DNA from: Sugiyamaella lignohabitans
Taxonomy: Eukaryota; Ascomycota; Dipodascomycetes; Dipodascales; Trichomonascaceae
DNA: 64,000 bases
Direction: 5' to 3'
Assembly (NCBI RefSeq): GCF_001640025.1
Contig: NC_031672.1
Location: 5,704,001 to 5,768,000, forward strand
Part shown: in pieces, positions 29,624-40,039 of the stretch
Position numbering within the stretch: position 1 is the stretch's first letter
How the letters are laid out: every line of letters begins with the position of its first letter
Made by a program: the position numbers and the translations under genes
Notes under the pieces: generated by a model
Told to the model about the DNA's origin: nothing
The model's database searches: none
What the model saw: the letters and a program-made list of their open reading frames with translations, nothing else

Positions 29624-31102
29624 ATGACCCAAACTGAGCTTCCCAAGCGGACAGAACCAGTCAGATCAGTTGCTATTATTGGCGGGGGTGCTTCGGGAGC
29701 AATTGCCCTGGACTCGTTGATCAAAGAAGGTGTCTTTGACAAAATAACAGTCTTTGAGAGGCGAGATGTGTTAGGTGGAGTCTGGCATTTGGATGAGAAT
29801 CCAGATCAACTGTCAGTTCCTCCCGGAGCTCCTGAGAGCGAACTTGATCCACCATTAGAAGTTCCGGTACAATTGTTGGATGATGCAGATATTAGGTCAG
29901 TTAATGCTCCTAGATCATCGCAGCAGCGATATATTCATACAGCCTCTTTTGATGGTATGAGAACAAATATTCCAGAAAGAATTATGACATATTCTGATGA
30001 TCCACACTGGGAATTTTTAGATCGACCAGGAAAGGATACTTTTACCAGTGTGAAAGCAGTCAGTCGGTATATAGAGACCTATCTAGCCAGACATCCGGAG
30101 CATGTTGTATTGCGCACTACAGTTGAGGACATTTCCAAGGACTTTAACAAACCTAATTCGCAATACAAACTGGTTTTAAGAACAGAAACGGATCAGAAGG
30201 ATGAAAACGGAGATTTGATAGATAAATGGTGGACAGAAAGTTATGATGCTGTGATTCTGGCCAACGGTCATTATCATGTTCCATATATCACTCCTGTACC
30301 AGGCATTGACGAAGTTTTCAAGGAATTTCCTGGTGTAATCACTCATGCTAAAACATTCAGAGACCATAATGTATATAAGGACAAACGAGTGATCGTAGTT
30401 GGGGCCAGAGCATCTGCAATTGACATATATCGATTGATTTCCCCTATTACTAAAGAAGTCTACAGTTCTCGAAGGTCTCCAAATTTGTTTGTAGCCGACC
30501 CTGACGGACCCAACAACCAAATCAAACCAGTCATCGATCGATATGAAGTATATGAAGAAGATGGTAAGAAATCATTCCGAGTAGTATTTGAAGATGGCTC
30601 TGTTGTAACCAATCCAGACGAAGTTATCTATGGAACTGGCTTTAGGTTTTCATTCCCATTTTTGAAACGACTAATTCCCGACTTCAGTATTGGTAACATT
30701 ATCCCACTTGCATATCAGCATACATTTTATATTCCTGATCCGACATTAGCATTGGTTGGAGTGCCTATTGATGGACTTAGCTTCCGAGTGTTCGAATACC
30801 AAGCTGTTTTGGTAGCAAGGTTTTTTGCAGGAAATGCTGTACTACCACCTGAAGAGGTACAACGACAATGGACAGAAGAGAGATTTTCAAGATTTGGGAA
30901 TACAAGACAGTATCACTCAATTGGCGTTGACGCAGCCCTACCGTATTATGATGATTTAATCACTATAGGAGGCGGTGTGGATCCGATAGGCAAACCTGGA
31001 TCTCGGCCATTTCCAGTATTGTCGGTCACAGACATTGAAACGTTAAAGGCTGAGAGAGAGAGACTGCGGAAGTTTTTTAATGATACTAGCATCCAAAAGT
31101 AG
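29624..31102 (+). CDS. Flavin-containing monooxygenase-like protein
   Basis: The 492-residue protein has the FAD-binding motif IIGGGASG at 18-25 and the FMO signature F-x-G-x(3)-H-x(3)-F around FPGVITHAKTF, followed by a second Rossmann motif VVGARASAIDI. Family members oxygenate nitrogen or sulfur centres using NADPH and O2; yeast Fmo1 acts on thiols such as glutathione and cysteine. The NADPH motif reads G-A-R-A-S-A instead of the usual GxGxxG, which may alter or weaken cofactor binding. No membrane segment or signal peptide is present, so it is probably cytosolic. The MFS neighbour could supply a sulfur- or nitrogen-containing substrate, but the pairing is only positional. Confidence 0.87.
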   Translation: MTQTELPKRTEPVRSVAIIGGGASGAIALDSLIKEGVFDKITVFERRDVLGGVWHLDENPDQLSVPPGAPESELDPPLEVPVQLLDDADIRSVNAPRSSQQRYIHTASFDGMRTNIPERIMTYSDDPHWEFLDRPGKDTFTSVKAVSRYIETYLARHPEHVVLRTTVEDISKDFNKPNSQYKLVLRTETDQKDENGDLIDKWWTESYDAVILANGHYHVPYITPVPGIDEVFKEFPGVITHAKTFRDHNVYKDKRVIVVGARASAIDIYRLISPITKEVYSSRRSPNLFVADPDGPNNQIKPVIDRYEVYEEDGKKSFRVVFEDGSVVTNPDEVIYGTGFRFSFPFLKRLIPDFSIGNIIPLAYQHTFYIPDPTLALVGVPIDGLSFRVFEYQAVLVARFFAGNAVLPPEEVQRQWTEERFSRFGNTRQYHSIGVDAALPYYDDLITIGGGVDPIGKPGSRPFPVLSVTDIETLKAERERLRKFFNDTSIQK

Positions 31103-31416
31103 CGTCTATTATGCATCTATAGCTAGTAGCACACTACTACGACTCACATTTTAATACATAGAATATACACCTACACAATTAGTCACACAATTAGTCACTT
31201 AGGAATCTTATCTCTCATTTTATTCCTTTCATCAGCTTTCTCATAGAAGCATCTTCCTGAGATTTCATATAAAAACTATTTAGACGGAACTGTGTGACTT
31301 GAGCCTCGAACGCCGCAGGCGCCACAAGCCTCATGAAGTTCTGATGCAGTTCAATTTTGCAGATGAAATACGCAAACTAGAAGAATCATTAACGAGACTC
31401 GAACAAAAATTACACA

Positions 31417-31863
31417 ATGGTTAAAGTGACTTTGGTTGACGAAGAGGTTATTGAGGTTCCCTCTACCGAGGAAAAGATCATCGAAGAAAACGATGCTGAC
31501 TTTACCGACACCGATAGCGAAGTATCTGACGACGAATATGACGACGATGATATAGAGAATGAGACAATCATGGAGCGTATTGTTGCCCTTAAAGACGTTA
31601 TTGCTCCTCAATACAGAAACAGCATTGCTTCTACCGCTAGTTCTATTTATAATGGTATTTCTTCCTCTTTTCTTTTCGGAGGTAAGGCTCTCTGGGTCAT
31701 TACTACCTCGTCTTTGCTTTTGGGTGTCCCCCTATCTTTGTCGATTATCAGTGAACAACAACTAATTGAAATGGAAAAGGAAATGAAGCTATCACAATCT
31801 ACCAACGAAGTCCTTGCTCCTGGAGCTGAACAAGGTTTCCAGGCCCCTCCTGCCCAACAATAA
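31417..31863 (+). CDS. TOM22: TOM complex receptor/organiser Tom22
   Basis: The 148-residue protein has the Tom22 layout: a strongly acidic cytosolic domain (residues 20-52, many Asp and Glu), an ETIMERIVALKDVIAP stretch, one membrane segment at about 89-109 containing the conserved proline, and a short tail rich in Gln and Ala facing the intermembrane space. Tom22 is the central receptor and organiser of the mitochondrial outer-membrane import channel. Length matches yeast Tom22 (152). It ends in an AQQ tail. The gene follows the monooxygenase in the same direction, with about 310 bp between. Confidence 0.93.
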   Translation: MVKVTLVDEEVIEVPSTEEKIIEENDADFTDTDSEVSDDEYDDDDIENETIMERIVALKDVIAPQYRNSIASTASSIYNGISSSFLFGGKALWVITTSSLLLGVPLSLSIISEQQLIEMEKEMKLSQSTNEVLAPGAEQGFQAPPAQQ

Positions 31864-32133
31864 ATGCGAATTTTCCAACAGTAATGTCTCATTTCTTGTA
31901 TTTTGAATGGTGAATTGTGTGACAGTAGCTGAAACATGTCTTCATCCAGTTTATCATTCTCCTTGTTTATTTTGTACATATATAAAAATTATCAATGATT
32001 TTATGATGATAAGTGTTCAGGGTGGTAAGTCATACCAAGGAAAAAAATGTTTTGAAAAGCTACTTTGATGTTATATAAGGTTTAATTGAATCAGTAAAAA
32101 TATAGTGTGAACTGGATACATATCCTAGATATC

Positions 32134-33369
32134 CTAGACTGCCCCAGGGATATAGTTCTTAGTGATCAGCTTGATATTAGAGGTGCCTGATCTAGGATTT
32201 GCTTGACCAATGGCAATTCGATCGTTCTGAATATCATAGACTGTATAGAAAGCTCTAAGCAGGTTGTCTCCAATCAGACTGAAGTCCATACCTGCTTGAA
32301 CTTGTTCGATTCCTAAATAGCAAGAGTTTTGCGGAAACGCAACACCAGCCACAAGTGGACTAACAATTGTTTCTATGGGCCACAAGAAATCGTAATTGGG
32401 AACCTCAATTTCAGCACTTCCAAAGTTTAGAATTAGATTGTTCGTGATATTACAATCACAATAGTACTTCTGACCAATAGTGAATGACGGGTTGGCATTC
32501 AGTGCCTGATGGATTTGTTGAATAACATCAGAGGAAAAATATGACAATGATGTGCCCGAATCTAACACTGATACAGATGGCGAGGTCATAAGATTTCTCT
32601 TATCCAATCCATCTGTAGACAAACCTTGCATGGTAATAGCTAAATGCTTAGGGTGGGTAATAGGCAAAATCTTAAGATTTCCTATGAATTTGCTAGTATC
32701 AACACCTCCAAACAAAATAGTGCCGCTCTTAGAATTCAAGTCATTGAGATACAGAGAGTATGCAGCAGAGTTGATATGACCCTCTGCCGCCAATCTCATG
32801 GGAAGGTTCTCATAAACTCTTCCGTTTCGGTTGGTGATCTCAGCCTCGGGTCTACCTATACCAATAATACCATTGGCTGTATCAGCATTAGTAGCCAAGC
32901 CAATAGAAAGTGAGTTGACGGTTGCTCCGCCTATCTCGAACTTATCAGTACCCCATTGGCCCTGTGTGTTGCCAATTCCATATTGAATTTGAAACGTGGT
33001 TCCATTTGACTTCCAAGTCTTAGACGCAGATGGATCAAAGATAGCAGAAGGTCTATAGTTACCAGTGACTTGCGTGTCTTTCGTGAAAACCCAAGTATCT
33101 GATGATCCGGTATCTAGTAAGAGATTGAGCTTCTGAGCAGGGGTACCAATACCGACGGTAGTTGAATAGAAGAATTTCTGATTGTCAAGCTTATCTGCAA
33201 TATCTTGATTAGCTCGCTGAAGGATTGGATTTCCATAGTCGATCACATCTCTCTTATTCACCAGAGGATGCGGGACCTTTTCTAGATCTAATTGGATTAC
33301 TCCATTTGGAACGGCAAAAACCCCGGTACTTTGTGCCAAGTACAGTACAGCCACAAATAGAGATATCAT
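32134..33369 (-). CDS. Secreted pepsin-like aspartic protease
   Basis: The 411-residue preproprotein has a signal peptide (about 1-19), a propeptide ending at a Kex2-type KR pair (39-40), and the two catalytic motifs DTGSSDTW (D86) and VLDSGTSLSY (D270). Together they form the bilobal pepsin fold (family A1). Two cysteine pairs in the second lobe are consistent with disulfides. There is no GPI-anchor signal or Ser/Thr-rich stalk, so it is more like secreted Sap/barrierpepsin-type enzymes than yapsins. It probably digests external protein for nutrition. The OPT peptide transporter next door, divergently oriented, would suit uptake of its products. Confidence 0.9.
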   Translation of the reverse strand: MISLFVAVLYLAQSTGVFAVPNGVIQLDLEKVPHPLVNKRDVIDYGNPILQRANQDIADKLDNQKFFYSTTVGIGTPAQKLNLLLDTGSSDTWVFTKDTQVTGNYRPSAIFDPSASKTWKSNGTTFQIQYGIGNTQGQWGTDKFEIGGATVNSLSIGLATNADTANGIIGIGRPEAEITNRNGRVYENLPMRLAAEGHINSAAYSLYLNDLNSKSGTILFGGVDTSKFIGNLKILPITHPKHLAITMQGLSTDGLDKRNLMTSPSVSVLDSGTSLSYFSSDVIQQIHQALNANPSFTIGQKYYCDCNITNNLILNFGSAEIEVPNYDFLWPIETIVSPLVAGVAFPQNSCYLGIEQVQAGMDFSLIGDNLLRAFYTVYDIQNDRIAIGQANPRSGTSNIKLITKNYIPGAV

Positions 33370-34087
33370 TTTTCCTGGGTCTTATTCCGATTTTTCTGGC
33401 GCAATAGCAAATTATATAGCATTTCGCTTTTGATACAGCGTCACGAAACACTTTTCACATAATCAAACAGAGTTCCTAGAGTTATTTAAACCGACATAGA
33501 TATTCTCAACCTTGTTGTGGCTAGCGATTTTAATTGGAAATACGCGAAACTTAACAAAGAAAGGCTTGCTATACAAGCGGAGACAAAGCATAGCTGTGTA
33601 ACATGATCAAAATAAATCAAGAAAAAAAAATACGAGAAGATGTATGCAAAAGATTGAATTGCCAAATGCTTTTTCAATGGCTCTGATCCGCTGATATACA
33701 CTTGATCTCAATAGAATCCTATCACTATCTTGTGTTGATATAGCAGAGAAAAAGCTTCGCCGTGTAATAACAGTCCACAAATATTCGTGAGGTACTTCCG
33801 GTAGCTGGAAGAGGAAAGAATAACTTTCGCGAACTAGAAAACAAGAAATTAAAATTGCGTGGTGATTCTCAAGTGATTTTAAACAAATGAAATTCAGTCC
33901 ACTAGATCTCGCATGAGAGAACGGCAGAAAGTTAGCGGGTCCCGAAAGCCAAATATTGCCCTAACTTGCGGGATAAGTTAATGCTCAATTAGATGACACA
34001 CTCCAACAAAATATCCGTATATTGAGCTCTTCGAGAAATTTTCAAGTTTCAGGTCGATTATACTTGGTCAATTCTATCTCAAAAACT
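33370..34087. other. Divergent region between protease and OPT transporter
   Basis: About 720 bp with no gene. A minus-strand TATATAA lies near 33411-33418, upstream of the protease ATG. The shared region would allow co-regulation of peptide release and uptake. Confidence 0.4.
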
Positions 34088-36673
34088 ATGCCTAACAATG
34101 ATGAAAAGATCATAGAGACCAATTCGCGTTTAAGATGTTCATTCACGGATGAACAGAAAGCTGAACTGGCAGCAAAACTGGGTCATGGTGTGACTGAGAA
34201 CCATGACATTAGTATGGGGAAGGATATGGACTACATGCTAAGTGTGATTGCAAACTTATCAGAGAGTGAAGCAAAGAAAATATTACAAGATGCAATTATC
34301 TTCCATGGTGAAGATCCAAATTTTCACCAAGGAACGCTAGACAATATAAAGAGGCTTGTAGAATGTGATCACGAGTCAATGAAAGATGACGGTTTGTTGT
34401 ACAAAATGAAAATGGAAGCAGCCCTTATTTATTATCACTCTCCATACCCAGAAGTACGAAGTGTTAGTGATCCGTTGGACGATCCAGAGTTGCCGGTGGA
34501 AACATTTAGAAGCTATGTAATTGGTCTTGTGTGGGTCATCATTGGTGTCGGAGTCAATCAATTCTTCGCACCTCGCCAGCCGCCAGTCTCTATATCTACG
34601 AGTTTGTTACAGTTACTTGTCTATCCTTGCGGCCAACTGGTCGAACGACTACCAGACTGGGGATTCACATTTAGAGGGAAACGATACACTATCAATCCAG
34701 GACCATGGTCTTATAAGGAGCAAATCCTTGTCACCGTTATGTTTAGTATCTCAGGTTTGGCGTACATAAACGATCAGATCTTTGTGCAACGGCTTGAAAT
34801 GTTCTACAATAATAAATGGGCTGGCTTTGGATATCAGTTCACGCTATTGCTATCAACACAGTTCCTTGGATTTGGTTTGGCAGGGTTTGTGCGTCATATT
34901 TTGATATATCCCGCAAACTGTATTTGGCCAGCAGTATTTCCAACATTAGCTTTAAACAGAGCACTGCTGAAACCAGAACAAAAAGAACTAATCAACGGAT
35001 GGTCCATATCACGGTATAAAGCATTCTGTATCAGTTTCATTACCATGTTCCTATACTTTTGGCTACCAGGTTATCTGTTTCAGGCATTAAGCACATTCAA
35101 TTGGATCACTTGGATCTCGCCTAATAACTATAATCTTGCAGTTATTACTGGATCCATAACCGGCCTCGGCGTTAATCCAATTCCGACTTTTGATTGGAAC
35201 ATTATTGATATGTCAGGACCGTTATTTACCCCGTTCTTTTCGTACATGAACATGTACGTAGGTGGGCTAATTGGGTTTCTAGTCTTGATACCAGCTATAT
35301 TTTACAGTAACATGTACAATACTGGATACCTGCCAGTCAATTCGAACCGGATTTTCACCAACACAGGGGCATCTTATGACGTCAAGAAGATTCTTAACCA
35401 CAAAGGAATAGCTGATGAAGCACTCTACCAAGCATACTCGCCTCCCTACTATACCGCGGGTAATCTAGTGACTTATGGGGCATTCTTTGCCATGTATCCA
35501 GCAATCATTGTAGACACAATCCTGAGAAGATGGAATGTTCTTTACGATGGTTTCAAAACCATGTATTTGGCAATTCTTGCAAAATCGTCGCTTGTTCATG
35601 GTTATAACGATGCACATAGTAGGATGATGAAAGAATATAAAGAAACACCTCTATGGTGGTATCTGGCAATATCAATTGCTGCACTGGCTTTGGCAATTGC
35701 ATGTGTTGAATATTATCCTACCGAAACGCCAGTCTGGGGTATCTTCTTTGCTCTTGGGATTGGCTTTGTGTTTCTCATACCTATCGGTCTGTTGTATGCT
35801 ACAACTAACACTCTATTCAGTCTTAATGTTTTCACTGAATTGATTGCCGGGTATGCATTACCAGGAAAAGGTATAGCACTTATGATCATTAAAGCCTTTG
35901 GCTTGAATACAAACCTTCAAGCCATCTCGTTCATCGCCGACCAAAAGCTGGCTCACTATGCCAAGATCCCCCCAAGAGCAACTTTCAGAGCACAAATGAT
36001 TGCTACTTTCGTATCTTCGATAGTATCACTCGGTGTTGCTAATTGGCAGATCAACAATTATGAAGGAATCTGCACTCCATTACAGGCACAAAGTAAGTAA
36101 TGTCAAGATCTAAGTGAACTGTGTCATGCCTCTAACATAATTGTAGAGTTTACATGCCCTGGGCCCACGACATATTTCGCAGCTTCAGTTGTATGGGGTG
36201 TGATTGGCCCTAAACGAGTGTTTAACAGCCTGTACCCAGTTCTCCCATACTGTTTCTTAATTGGAGCACTGATACCAATTCCCTTCTGGCTGGGCGAAAA
36301 GTTTATTTCACAAAGGCTATTTCGACAAATATATCCCGTGGTTATTATGGCGGGAATGATCAATTTTGGTGCCCCTTACAACCTTTCCTATATGACGGGT
36401 GGTCTTTATGTAAGTATTGCTGGCATGTACTATATTCGCAACAAATACGTGACCTGGTTTGAGAAATATGTTTATGTGATCTCAGCAGGGCTATCAGCAG
36501 GGATTGCATTGAGCCTCATAATAATCTTCTTCGCTGTTGAATACCATCCCCGGCCCTTGGACTGGTGGGGCAACACAGTTTCCACAGCGGGGCTTGATGC
36601 AAAGGGACTCCCAAGGTTGCAATTGCCGTCACAGGGGTATTTTGGCCAGTCACCAGGAGATTATAAATGGTAA
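34088..36673 (+). CDS. Oligopeptide transporter (OPT family), two exons (34088-36092, 36147-36673)
   Basis: Joining the exons gives an 843-residue OPT carrier, which imports small peptides (or, in relatives, glutathione or metal chelates) with protons through the plasma membrane. The conserved SPYPEVRSV lies near 117-125, NPGPW near 203-207 (the usual signature has Phe after Pro), and KLAHYAKIPPR near the end of exon 1. The split codon at the junction gives Q-KFTCPGPTTYFAASVVWGVIGP, as expected for the family. The 54-nt intron has donor GTAAGT, branch CTAAC and acceptor TAG. The frame is open upstream to a TTG at 34022, but the first ATG is 34088. Roughly 12-16 membrane segments are present. 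Confidence 0.92.
36093..36146 (+). other. OPT gene intron
   Basis: The 54-nt phase-1 intron has GTAAGT at 36093, CTAAC at about 36132-36136 and TAG at 36144-36146. Its removal restores the conserved KFTCPGP motif. Confidence 0.92.
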
Positions 36674-37988
36674 TTAAACCAATCAAACCAAGTAGAAAAC
36701 GAGGCTCAGCTGGCGAGCTTCGTACCACTACTGCTACTATTACCTTTACAAAGACGTATAAAGTACGGGGCTGATGAAAACTATCAGAAAACACAAAAAT
36801 ACAAGTGGAGCTATATAATTATTAGGTTTTAAAAGTAATGCTTAATGAAGTGGCACTTGAAGCAACGGGTCCAAACAGGGAATAAGTGGAGCCAGTTGGT
36901 CGTTTAAACGGTCAATGGAAATATGGAAAATGATTCCGAACTAGGGGGTGACGCATAAGACACATTCGCCTTGGCGGGGGCGACTTACTATGAAGATACC
37001 GCAGCAGTGAAGTACACGGCACCAATGTCACTGCACAGCTGGAAACGGTTTGGCTCAATCAGATAATTTTATCTGATCATCCGATCATGTTCCACTGCAC
37101 GAGCATACAATTGTTACTCAATTAGGAATATGAATCAGATAATTTTTAGTCCACCGAACTCGGCGGTTATCCACTCACGCATATAACTTCGTAGTCCGAC
37201 GGAGTTCGCCATAAACCGTTTGGACCATGCTGTTCCAAATAGGTTGGCTCTTATCACGAGCTCTGGATTCCCATGTATATTCCGCTTAGTTTATAGTGTT
37301 GAATTCCAAATCTTGGCATATTTATGATTGCCATAGAGGCACAACCTGCATGGTGGTGCGTATGCAATTTACATGCATAGTAATATTTATCGTGATGGGG
37401 CGAGTTTTAAAATTAGAGTGTATTTATCGTGGCTAATCTGCCCTACAGAGAAATTAGTTTTTGCCGTGAACCAAAGGTCGCAATTGAATATTGATTAAGT
37501 TCGCACAAACGCGTTGAATTTCGGTTGGTATTGTATAGCGAAATTTTTGATTTTATCAAGCAGCGGCAATTATCAGTAAGGGTCCTAATTAGCAGGCTGA
37601 AACAGATTTTCGAGTTAAGGGTTTGATTCCGGAGGATTTAGTTCAAGAAGTAATTCAAATTACAAGGGTAGAATAACTTCCGAAAATTTTTCTGAACAAG
37701 GGAAATTATTGTGAACGTCAGGCTCTTTCACTCCTTTGAATATATTTATAAAGCTTACACGATATTAAGCTAGATAAACGGTTTCTGGCCTGTTTTGTTT
37801 GTACTCTGACTTCGATTTTTATTTGGATCATCGGCACTGTTACATTCCCGCAGACTTAATTAGCACCTGATATTTATACAGGCTCACACCAGTTGGATCC
37901 AGTGGGGTTGGAGAACAAAAGTCAAGAAATAGATAGAGACAACAAATTTACGGAATTAGTTGGTTGTTATTTCTAACATCAAAAGAAA
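36674..37988. other. 1.3 kb upstream region of FTR1
   Basis: No gene is seen. It holds three iron-GATA-type sites (37058-37142) and AT-rich sequence. A TATTTATA near 37870-37877 is a possible TATA element, about 115 bp before the FTR1 ATG. Confidence 0.5.
37058..37142. promoter_or_regulatory. Three ATCAGATAA sites (iron-responsive GATA type)
   Basis: ATCAGATAA at 37058-37066 and its exact reverse complement at 37069-37077 form an inverted pair with a 2-bp gap. A third copy lies at 37134-37142. The fungal iron-sensing GATA repressors (Fep1, SreA, Sfu1) recognise ATC(A/T)GATAA, and FTR1-type genes are their classical targets. The sites are about 850-930 bp upstream of the FTR1 ATG. Confidence 0.65.
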
Positions 37989-39224
37989 ATGATTGCATTT
38001 CAAGACTACTTCTCTATTCAGGTGTTCTTCCTGATTTTCAGAGAGACTCTTGAGACGGCTGTTATTGTATCTGTGCTACTGGCATTTTTAAAACGTGGGT
38101 TGTCTAATGATAAACCGTCGCCATCAGATGGTTATTCTTCTATTGATAATACCGATAATGAAACGGTAACGAATTCACCAACGATCTCGTCGGCAGATAA
38201 TTCCAGAGTGTATAGACAGCTGGTGCTACAAGTATGGATTGGCGCTGCTCTAGGTTTATTTATTTGTCTGGTTATTGGCTCGTTGTTTATTTTCGCATTC
38301 TATTATTTGGGTACTAATTTGTGGAATGTCACTGAGCGAATTTGGGAAGCGACATTTTCTATTCTGGCATCGCTCATTATCACCGGCATGGGCTTGACCA
38401 TGCTGAGAATCAACAAAATGAAGGAGAAGTGGAGACTTAAATTAGCCAAAATTATTATTGATACTCACGAAGGACATGCGGGATGGGGCTTGAGCTACTT
38501 TTCTCGTAAATATGCTATGGCCATCTTGCCATTAATTACGACTCTTCGAGAGGGGCTCGAGGCAGTTGTGTTCCTCGGAGGTGTTGGTGTCAGTAATCCT
38601 ATTTCCTCATTCCCATTAGCTGTTATCACAGCTATAGCTCTTGGCTCATATATTGGATACTGTATGTACCAATACGGCAGCCATGTTTCTATCCAATATT
38701 TCCTTATTGGCTCGACATGTTTCTTGTACCTCGTGGCAGCCGGCTTGATCTCTCGTGGTGTCTGGTTCCTTGAACTCGAGAGTTTTATCAAGAAGGTTGG
38801 TGTTGACATCAGTGAGAATGGATCGGGTCCTGGCTCTTACGATATCACCAACTCTGTATGGCACGTCAACTGTTGTAACGGACAGACCGACGGACTGTGG
38901 ATGCTATTCAATGCACTCTTCGGATGGCAGAACAGTGCCACCTATGGCTCAGTCATTTCGTACAATCTGTACTGGTATGTCGTGATCATTTCTATTGTCC
39001 TTATTCGTTATAAGGAGGTACACAACAAACTGCCACTGATTCCCGAATCCTGGACTGCTTCTCGCAAACACAAGCAGCTCCACTCAACTGCATCTGCTGA
39101 AGACCTGCTCAACCGAGCCACTGCTCTCTACACTGCCAACAATAGCGAAGTGTCGTCTGTCGCCCCAGGAGCACCACGGCCCTCTCACGACTCTGTCCAC
39201 AGTGACAGTCCGTTAATACGCTAA
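37989..39224 (+). CDS. FTR1: High-affinity plasma-membrane iron permease
   Basis: The 411-residue permease imports ferric iron together with a multicopper ferroxidase (Fet3-type) partner. The iron-binding REXLE motifs are both present: RETLE at 18-22 and REGLE at 187-191. About seven membrane segments are visible, with a hydrophilic Ser/Asn-rich loop between the first and second and a hydrophilic C-terminal tail. Length matches Saccharomyces Ftr1 (404). No ferroxidase gene is in the window, unlike the adjacent FET3/FTR1 pairs of some fungi. Three ATCAGATAA sites upstream suggest repression by an iron-GATA factor. A hairpin element begins 39 bp after the stop. Confidence 0.95.
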   Translation: MIAFQDYFSIQVFFLIFRETLETAVIVSVLLAFLKRGLSNDKPSPSDGYSSIDNTDNETVTNSPTISSADNSRVYRQLVLQVWIGAALGLFICLVIGSLFIFAFYYLGTNLWNVTERIWEATFSILASLIITGMGLTMLRINKMKEKWRLKLAKIIIDTHEGHAGWGLSYFSRKYAMAILPLITTLREGLEAVVFLGGVGVSNPISSFPLAVITAIALGSYIGYCMYQYGSHVSIQYFLIGSTCFLYLVAAGLISRGVWFLELESFIKKVGVDISENGSGPGSYDITNSVWHVNCCNGQTDGLWMLFNALFGWQNSATYGSVISYNLYWYVVIISIVLIRYKEVHNKLPLIPESWTASRKHKQLHSTASAEDLLNRATALYTANNSEVSSVAPGAPRPSHDSVHSDSPLIR

Positions 39225-39262
39225 AAGAATACAGGCCACAGCCCGTCTGGTGAACAGAACTT

Positions 39263-39397
39263 GCCTCCTGCGGCTGGGATGCTGCCCCAGACCCCGTTGT
39301 GCTACGCTTCGCAGAGCGTGCTGGGACCGTATACGTCCGGCTCGAGCGAAGCGAGACGAGCAACGGGGTCTGGGGCAGCGCCCCAGCCGCTGGAAGC
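39263..39397. repeat. GC-rich hairpin element between convergent FTR1 and NPC2 (locus 11)
   Basis: The reverse arm is intact (loop AGC). The forward arm has decayed (CTGGGAT against GCCCCAG), so this is probably an older copy. It lies 39 bp from the FTR1 stop and 97 bp from the NPC2 stop. Confidence 0.85.
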
Positions 39398-39493
39398 ACA
39401 AGGAGATAAGACAAAATGCATAAATATAGTAGTGCTACTATACAAGAGAAATAATAATAGAAGTAAAAAATACAGATCTAATCAATCAATAAC

Positions 39494-40039
39494 TTAAACC
39501 CTCTTGTCGATGGGGAACTCGACCTGGGCTGTCAGACAGGTAAGCAGCTCGTCGTCTACCGTGTAGGCCCGAGCCACAACCGAGTATTTGCCAGGAGGAA
39601 TCTCGTTAGGCAGGTCCACAGACTTGGACAGGTCGATTTGGCCGGCCTCGACTGGACATGTCATGTTGACGTTTCCTAATTGCTCACACAAATCAATAGT
39701 ATCATGAACAAGTTTGATGTAACCGTATTTGACCTCGACCTCGACATATGCTCCTTCTTCGATATTTTGTTTGAGTAAACCGCTAGCAAGGATGTTGAGG
39801 GTGGATCCACGTACTGGAGGATTAGGATCGATAGTGATGTTATCAATCTCAATCAATTGGCTCAATTCAGCATCGCAGAGTGAGATCGGGGAATCTCCAG
39901 GAATCTTCTTATCTTCCTGGATCTTGAGTCCGCCATTTTGAATGAATAAACGCTCCAACGGATTGGCAGCCGACACAAGGCCAGCAGACGAGGCAAATAA
40001 GGCTGACAAAGACAAAGAAAGGATCGAATTGAACTTCAT
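39494..40039 (-). CDS. NPC2: Npc2-type sterol/phospholipid transfer protein (ML domain)
   Basis: The 181-residue protein has a signal peptide (about 1-24) and one ML lipid-recognition domain of the Npc2 family. In yeast this vacuolar-lumen protein binds sterol and hands it to Ncr1; it was also named phosphatidylglycerol/phosphatidylinositol transfer protein. Visible family features are the SLCDAEL start of the domain, PNPPVRGSTLNILASG, the LCEQLG...CPVEAG cysteine region and PPGKYSVVARAYT. Cysteines are placed for the family disulfides. Length matches Npc2 (about 170-180). The gene is convergent with FTR1. Confidence 0.93.
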   Translation of the reverse strand: MKFNSILSLSLSALFASSAGLVSAANPLERLFIQNGGLKIQEDKKIPGDSPISLCDAELSQLIEIDNITIDPNPPVRGSTLNILASGLLKQNIEEGAYVEVEVKYGYIKLVHDTIDLCEQLGNVNMTCPVEAGQIDLSKSVDLPNEIPPGKYSVVARAYTVDDELLTCLTAQVEFPIDKRV

